This document shows, one piece after another, positions 28,708 to 33,929 of a DNA stretch of 33,929 nt. The notes under the pieces are model-generated. The model was not told the DNA's origin and did not search any database. It saw nothing but the letters and a program-made list of their open reading frames with translations. The translations under genes and the position numbers were made by a program. Within the stretch, counting starts at the first letter, position 1; every line of letters starts with the position of its first letter. Origin of the DNA: Candidatus Sodaliphilus aphodohippi (GTDB lineage Bacteria > Bacteroidota > Bacteroidia > Bacteroidales > Muribaculaceae); the NCBI GenBank assembly GCA_018065665.1, contig JAGHSV010000104.1:1-33929 (forward strand), written 5' to 3'.

Positions 28708-30732
28708 TCAGCGAGTAACCGTGAATGTCTTTTTGTCTGGTCCCACTCCGGTGATTGTCAGGCTTTTCCACTTTGACGGCAGGCATGGTGTCTGCTGGAC
28801 GATGCCGTCCTCAGTGATTCGCAGTCCGCCAAAACCGCACAGCACAGCCTGGAGCATGCCTCCGGCTCCGGTGGCAAAGTAGGGGTTGTTGCCTCCTGCT
28901 TCCTCCGACAGCACCCCAAACGGCGGGCACTTGTGCGGGACATAGCTTTTCTTCCACAGGGCGAATGCCTCGTCGCGGTTGCCCAATTGAGCCGCCAGGA
29001 TGCTGACGATGCTGTTGCCCATGGCAGGGCCTTTGGGGTCCATGCGTTTGTTGTAGTAGTCCACGTTTTTCCTGATTTCGGCCTTGTCGGTCATCAGCCC
29101 CAGAGGGTATGCGAGCAGCACGACATCACCCTGCTTGATGGCACGTCCGTCGTATGTGGCATGTTCTTTCATCACGCCGTCGGCAAAGTAGTGGTACTTG
29201 ATGTTTTTCTCGACCTCAATCCACTCGTCGCTGGGGGCTTCTCCCACGGCGCGGGCAGCCTCGATGGCATATTTCAGGCTCACCTGGGCGGCACCGTTGG
29301 TGAACGCGTTGTCATCGACCACGCCGGTATATTCGTCGGCGCCGACAACCTTGTTGATGCTGTATGTGCCGTCGCTGTTGTTCTCGACGCGGCTGCAAAC
29401 AAACTCGGCAACCTCCTTCATCAGGGGGTATCCGCTCTCGCGAAGCCATTTCGAGTCCTTGGTGACGCAGTAGTAGTTCCAGCATGCGATAGCCACGTCG
29501 GGGGTGATGTGGTGTTCAAATGTGCCTGTGAGTGCCCACAGCGGGCATGCCTCCTCGCCGCTGTCGTCGCTCTCCCACGGGAACATCACGCCGCGGTAGC
29601 CCAGCATCTTTGCCCTCTGGCGCGCCGGTCCGAGGCGGTCAAAGCGGTAATCCACACAACTTTTTGCCATTTTCTGGTTGAGCATCAGCAGCGGCGGGTA
29701 CATCCATATCTCGGTGTCCCAGAAGATGTGGCGGTTGTAGCCGTCACTGCTCAGTCCCATTGGCGAGGGGCTCTCGCGGTTGTCCTCGCCGACAAACGAG
29801 TACAGATGATAGAGGCAGCTGCGCACGTCGGTCTGGCTTTCGATATCGCCCTCGATTTGTATATCGCTCTGCCACAAGCGTTCCCATTGTGCCTTGTGCC
29901 TTGCGAGCGGATGGTCGATGCCATCGGCTGTGATGCCTGTCACCATGCGGCTGGCCTGGTTGGTGGGGTTGAAGAAGTCGCGGCTGGTGCACACGGCTCC
30001 AACCAGGGCAAACCTGAATGTCTTGCCCGCCTGGAGCGTATGTGTCAGGCAAATGCCCTTGATGCCTTCATACTCACACTCGGTGATTTGTTTTCGCATA
30101 TTGGGTTCGTCAACGAGGAAACTCGATGTACATGCCACCGTGTGGATGTTGTGTATGGTGCTGGTCGTGATTTTGTTGAGCGGTATGGCGTTGTCCTTGC
30201 GTCCAATGCGCTGGAAGCTGTACTTCGCATCCTTGTTGTCCTCGGTGGGCCGGATCACGTTGATGGCTTCCATTGTCATGTTGGTCTTTGGCGTGATTTC
30301 GACTACCATCATGCCCATATAAGAAAGATGCCGCAAGGCCTGCATGGTATATTTGACGTGCGCCTTGGGCAGGTCGAACTCGGTGGTGACAACTGCCTCT
30401 CTCATGTTCATCTCCTGGTGCCATGCCTTAGCGTCGGTGTCGGTAATCACCTTGCCGTCGAGTTTGAGTGCCATATCCAGGAAGTTGGGGCTAAAGACGG
30501 CGTTGCTGACACCGTCAAATTCGTCGTAATGCTCATAGACGCCGTTCAAGAGGATGGCCTCGGTGCCGAACAGCTGCTCGCTTGTCACGATTCCTATAGT
30601 ACCGTTGGCAAGGCTGATGCCGGCATAGTTGTCGCGCTGTATCGTGCTCAGTGTCCATCCGTCATTCACCTTTGCCTGTAGCGCGAGTGACGACACGATG
30701 GCGAGTAGGAATAAAAATCTATTTATTTTCAT
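28708..30732 (-). CDS. Glycoside hydrolase family 65-like protein, exported
   Basis: Start set at signal peptide MKINRFLFLLAIVSSLALQA. FWDTEIWMYPPLLMLNQ, MFPWESDDSGEEACP, VVGADEYTGVVDDNAFTN, YFATGAGGMLQAVLCGFGGLRI. Confidence 0.87.
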   Translation of the reverse strand: MKINRFLFLLAIVSSLALQAKVNDGWTLSTIQRDNYAGISLANGTIGIVTSEQLFGTEAILLNGVYEHYDEFDGVSNAVFSPNFLDMALKLDGKVITDTDAKAWHQEMNMREAVVTTEFDLPKAHVKYTMQALRHLSYMGMMVVEITPKTNMTMEAINVIRPTEDNKDAKYSFQRIGRKDNAIPLNKITTSTIHNIHTVACTSSFLVDEPNMRKQITECEYEGIKGICLTHTLQAGKTFRFALVGAVCTSRDFFNPTNQASRMVTGITADGIDHPLARHKAQWERLWQSDIQIEGDIESQTDVRSCLYHLYSFVGEDNRESPSPMGLSSDGYNRHIFWDTEIWMYPPLLMLNQKMAKSCVDYRFDRLGPARQRAKMLGYRGVMFPWESDDSGEEACPLWALTGTFEHHITPDVAIACWNYYCVTKDSKWLRESGYPLMKEVAEFVCSRVENNSDGTYSINKVVGADEYTGVVDDNAFTNGAAQVSLKYAIEAARAVGEAPSDEWIEVEKNIKYHYFADGVMKEHATYDGRAIKQGDVVLLAYPLGLMTDKAEIRKNVDYYNKRMDPKGPAMGNSIVSILAAQLGNRDEAFALWKKSYVPHKCPPFGVLSEEAGGNNPYFATGAGGMLQAVLCGFGGLRITEDGIVQQTPCLPSKWKSLTITGVGPDKKTFTVTR

Positions 30733-30743
30733 GATGATAATTT

Positions 30744-33323
30744 TTATCGTGAAATTGTATATGTTCCGGCCTTGTATTCCTTGCCGGTAGTCTCGCCGGG
30801 CAGGGTAACAGTGGCAGTGGCGCCAGCCGGTACGGTGAATGTCCAGATCCACTTGTCGCCCTCGTAGTGCCAAGCGCTCTTGATGGTACCGGCTGCCGAG
30901 CGGTAGCTGGCGTCAACCGAACCGAGTCGCTTGTCGGGTATCGGACGCATGATGATGTGCTTGAAGCCGGGCTGTGCGGGGTCGGCGGCGATGCCTGCCG
31001 CGGTCTTCCAAATCCACGAGCATACGCAGCCGTAGGCATAGTGGTTGAAGCTGTTCATGCCGGAGGGGCCCATTCCATTCTCCTTGGTATAACTGTTCCA
31101 TCGTTCCCAGATGGTGGTTGCGCCGTTGTCAACCGAGTAGAGCCAACTGGGGTTCTTGCGCTGGAACAACAGTTCGTAGGCGATGTCGCTCATGCCGTTC
31201 TCGGTCAGAGTCTCCATCAGGATGCTGGTGCCGAGGAATCCGGTCTGCAGGCAGTTGCCGTGGTCGGCAAAATTCTGGCGCAGGCGTGCAATCATGTTCT
31301 CCTTGGCCTGTCCGTCAACGATGCCGTTTCTCAGGGCAAACAGGGCAGGTGTCTGCATGGTGTTGAGTATTTGGGTTTTGAACTCGCCATTGCTGTTGAG
31401 GAACTTCTCGCGGATATAGTTTTTTGCCTCGTTGACCATTGCCTCATACTTGGCGGCATCGCGGCCGGTGCCCTTTGCCATGTCGCGCATCATGCCGGCA
31501 TCAATCACCCAATAGCTGGCACACAGGTAGTTCCAGTAGTCAAGCGTTTCGGGTTTGGGTCCGTGTTCGCCAAAGGCGCGTCCGCTGCAGCTCTCCAGCG
31601 GCTCGTAGCTGAGCCAGTCGGCCCACTGGTAGTTACTGTTCTCCTCTTTCAGTGTCTGGTGGTCATACTTTGTGGTGGCCACATGGTCCATGTATTTCTC
31701 CATCGATGCCCAGTGCTGTGCAACGATATCCTTGTCGCCATACTGTTTCCAGATTGTCCAGGGCACGATAACACCGGCGTCGGACCAGCCAAGACGCATC
31801 ATGTCGCCCTCCTCGCTGCCGTACTGTGCAAACGGAGCAACACCGGGATAACCTCCGCGGGGACTCTGTGTGTCGCGCATGTCGCGCATCCACTTGTGGA
31901 AGAATCTGCTGGTGTTGGCAAAGAAAGTTCCGGTCTCGGCAAATACTTCGGTGTCGGCAGTCCATCCCAGTCGCTCGTTGCGCTGCGGGCAGTCGGTGGG
32001 TACCGACAGGTAGTTTGAACGCTGTCCCCATACGGTGTTGGAGATAAGCCTGTTTATCAAATCATTGCCGGTGGTGATTGTACCAATCTCGATGTCACGC
32101 GTGATGCTGCTGACGGGGATTGACTTGATGCTCGTGATGGTCACGTCGGCATCGGCAGTAACCGAGATGTATCGGTAACCGAAGAAGGTGTATCGCGGGC
32201 GGTAGTTGACCGGTTTGTCACTCTGCCCGAAGGTGTAGTCCATCATCATGCCCGTCTCAGGTATGCGCAGGTTCTCGCGGTGTACGCTGCCCTCGGGGCC
32301 GTCCATTCCGCGCTCGGGGTCACCGTTGCCGTCGTTCAGGAGTTCGCCGGGTTCACAGTGCAGTGTTGTACCACTCTTGGCGCTGAAAACAAAGTCGGGG
32401 ACTGCCGACGCGTTCTGCCCGAAGTCCACCACCAGGTTCTCGCCGGGGTGCAGGGTGATTGTCTCGCCGGGCTTGTAATTGCGTCTGACGATGACCGTTC
32501 CCCACAGTTCCTCGTTCTGTCCCACGGTGTCCTGCCATACATAAACCTTGACGGGTTCCAACGCCAGGTCTTCGCGGAAATAAACCTCGGCGCCGTCGCT
32601 TGGGAGTATCTCGCCGTTGAACTCGGTGTTGATTTCGGGTTTTGAAAGTTTTTCGGGAGTCATGAAACCGAGAGGCACGCGGGCGTCATACACTTCGCCG
32701 TCAAATATGTCGGCATGTTTCACGGGTCCGGCGATGCCGGCTTTCCAGTTGTCGGTGTCGGTACCGATGCGCTGCTTGGTGCCGTCGGTGTAGGTAAGTT
32801 CCAGCACACCGCGGAAGGCGCACTTCTTGCCCCTCATTCCGTCAAAGCCGTTGGGCGTCAGAATCTGGTCGGCCCACCAACCCGGGGTGACCTGCGCCGC
32901 CAATTGGTTCTGGGCACCGCTCTTGCAGTTGATCAGCGGCGTGATGTCGTAGGTAAACGACCGTTTGGTCTTGCTGTAGTGGGTGAATCCCGGTTTGAGT
33001 ATCTCTTCGCCCACCGTCTGACCGTTGACATACAGTTCAAATACGCCCAGACCGGCAGTCATCCACTTGGCCTGCTTGACCTTTTTTCCGTTCTTGATTG
33101 TCGATACAAACCAGTTGGCGCCGTCGGCCGCGCGCGTGCCGTCCTTGATTTTGACCTTGATAACAGGTGCGTCAACGACGCTAATCCACTGTGACGCGTT
33201 CCATGCCGCATTGTCGAGCGGGGTGGTCAGGGCTATGGTCTGCTTGCCATAGGCATTACAAGCAACAGCCACTGCCAGCATAGCAAAAAGGGCTGATTTC
33301 CTAATCATTCCGATATGTTTCAT
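30744..33323 (-). CDS. Alpha-L-rhamnosidase (GH78-like), exported
   Basis: ASQWISV...WFVSTIKNGKKVKQAKWMTAGLGVFELYVNGQTVGEEILKPGFTHYSKTKRSFTYDIT; DCPQRNERLGWTADTEVFAETGTF; NNGATTIWERWNSYTKENGMGPSGMNSFNHYAYGCVCSWIW. Confidence 0.92.
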   Translation of the reverse strand: MKHIGMIRKSALFAMLAVAVACNAYGKQTIALTTPLDNAAWNASQWISVVDAPVIKVKIKDGTRAADGANWFVSTIKNGKKVKQAKWMTAGLGVFELYVNGQTVGEEILKPGFTHYSKTKRSFTYDITPLINCKSGAQNQLAAQVTPGWWADQILTPNGFDGMRGKKCAFRGVLELTYTDGTKQRIGTDTDNWKAGIAGPVKHADIFDGEVYDARVPLGFMTPEKLSKPEINTEFNGEILPSDGAEVYFREDLALEPVKVYVWQDTVGQNEELWGTVIVRRNYKPGETITLHPGENLVVDFGQNASAVPDFVFSAKSGTTLHCEPGELLNDGNGDPERGMDGPEGSVHRENLRIPETGMMMDYTFGQSDKPVNYRPRYTFFGYRYISVTADADVTITSIKSIPVSSITRDIEIGTITTGNDLINRLISNTVWGQRSNYLSVPTDCPQRNERLGWTADTEVFAETGTFFANTSRFFHKWMRDMRDTQSPRGGYPGVAPFAQYGSEEGDMMRLGWSDAGVIVPWTIWKQYGDKDIVAQHWASMEKYMDHVATTKYDHQTLKEENSNYQWADWLSYEPLESCSGRAFGEHGPKPETLDYWNYLCASYWVIDAGMMRDMAKGTGRDAAKYEAMVNEAKNYIREKFLNSNGEFKTQILNTMQTPALFALRNGIVDGQAKENMIARLRQNFADHGNCLQTGFLGTSILMETLTENGMSDIAYELLFQRKNPSWLYSVDNGATTIWERWNSYTKENGMGPSGMNSFNHYAYGCVCSWIWKTAAGIAADPAQPGFKHIIMRPIPDKRLGSVDASYRSAAGTIKSAWHYEGDKWIWTFTVPAGATATVTLPGETTGKEYKAGTYTISR

Positions 33324-33367
33324 ATAAGTTGATTTTTATAATTTATGCAGTTTGATATTAATTATCG

Positions 33368-33375
33368 CAAATTTA
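33368..33375 (-). promoter_or_regulatory. -7 promoter box of GH78-GH65 operon
   Basis: Minus strand TAAATTTG. Confidence 0.5.
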
Positions 33376-33515
33376 CATAAAAATCCTGAATTGTCAGGTC
33401 AACCGTATAAAAAAACGAGAATTACTTTTTTTGGTGATTTCTGATTAGAACGATTGCTGCAAACTGGATGTCTCATCCTTGAGACCATTCTGTAGTTATA
33501 GTATTATCTGGCGCG

Positions 33516-33535
33516 TAAATCGCGGACTTTCAGCC
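33516..33535. repeat. 20-bp repeat shared with left-edge repeat block
   Basis: TAAATCGCGGACTTTCAGCC versus TAAATCGCAGACTTTCAGCC at 130-149 (one mismatch). Confidence 0.6.
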
Positions 33536-33613
33536 ACATCTCATTATATTGTTAAATATTGTTAAGATTTTGGGAAGTAGAGAAACTTTAGGGTATTCTA
33601 TAAAAAAAATGTG

Positions 33614-33621
33614 TATCTTTG
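33614..33621 (+). promoter_or_regulatory. -7 promoter box of right-edge partial CDS
   Basis: TATCTTTG. Confidence 0.6.
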
Positions 33622-33666
33622 CATCATCACAATTTATTGCTTTATTAATTATAAAAATTTTTTGTC

Positions 33667-33929
33667 ATGAGAAAGTATCCTTTCAATGCAGTTCTGCTTT
33701 ATGTTGCAGCCAAAAATCGTCCTCTTTGTCCCCAAAATGATGATGACGAAAATATTGGTGGCGAAAATGTTGGTGGCGAAAATGTTGGTGGCGAAAATAA
33801 TAGTATCGTACCTAATTTAATGCCATACGTCTTACATTATTTTTCTGACAACACACAAAAGTCATGGATGTTTGACTCATTCATCCTTATGGGTTTGTAT
33901 TTTAACAACCAGAACAAAGTGTCTAAAGC
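33667..33929 (+). CDS. Partial CDS truncated by window end; possibly DUF4855-like
   Basis: MRKYPFNAVLLYVAAKNRPLCPQNDDDENIGGENVGGENVGGENNSIVPNLMPYVLHYFSDNTQKSWMFDSFILMGLYFNNQNKVSK...; PYV...WMFDSFI resembles the DUF4855 N-terminal pattern (from memory). In-frame TAA at 33652-33654 supports the start. Confidence 0.55.
   Translation, partial: MRKYPFNAVLLYVAAKNRPLCPQNDDDENIGGENVGGENVGGENNSIVPNLMPYVLHYFSDNTQKSWMFDSFILMGLYFNNQNKVSK
33751..33795 (+). repeat. 15-bp in-frame tandem repeat x3 (AAT(A/G)TTGGTGGCGAA)
   Basis: Three consecutive units encoding NIGGE-NVGGE-NVGGE. Confidence 0.9.

Noticed and set aside
28933-30681. 582-aa plus-strand ORF
   Set aside because: Fully antisense to the GH65 gene, which has clear family motifs; consistent with a GC-biased shadow ORF.
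30867-32018. 383-aa plus-strand ORF
   Set aside because: Antisense to the GH78 gene; shadow ORF.
1-33929. CRISPR arrays, tRNA or rRNA genes
   Set aside because: No regularly spaced direct repeats or recognisable tRNA/rRNA sequences were seen; the only tandem repeats are the 15-bp coding repeat and a 10-bp duplication.

Overview
The window is a roughly 34 kb Bacteroidales-type chromosomal segment. Many genes are preceded by the TAnnTTTG -7 box, and the gene content is typical of gut Bacteroidales. The interior is mostly recognisable: TraB/GumN protein, cardiolipin synthase, serine hydrolase + XerC/D recombinase, MutS, an MBOAT + SGNH acyl-transfer pair, U32 peptidase, a membrane-anchored TPR-AraC regulator, two BspA-type LRR proteins, a menaquinone cluster (thioesterase-menF-D-B-C-E), RadC, DnaB, EF-P, and a GH78-GH65 pair. 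The two edges look more accessory. The left edge has an apparent IS transposase C-terminus, a multi-hairpin repeat block, and a compact two-gene XRE regulator / CoiA-like nuclease module. That module has a perfect palindromic operator candidate and a promoter flanked by a short inverted repeat. The right edge carries a second copy of a 20-mer from the left repeat block and a truncated CDS with in-frame 15-bp tandem repeats. The XRE/CoiA-like module is the best candidate for an undescribed system, but its function is inference only. Large antisense ORFs in the supplied track are treated as shadow ORFs.
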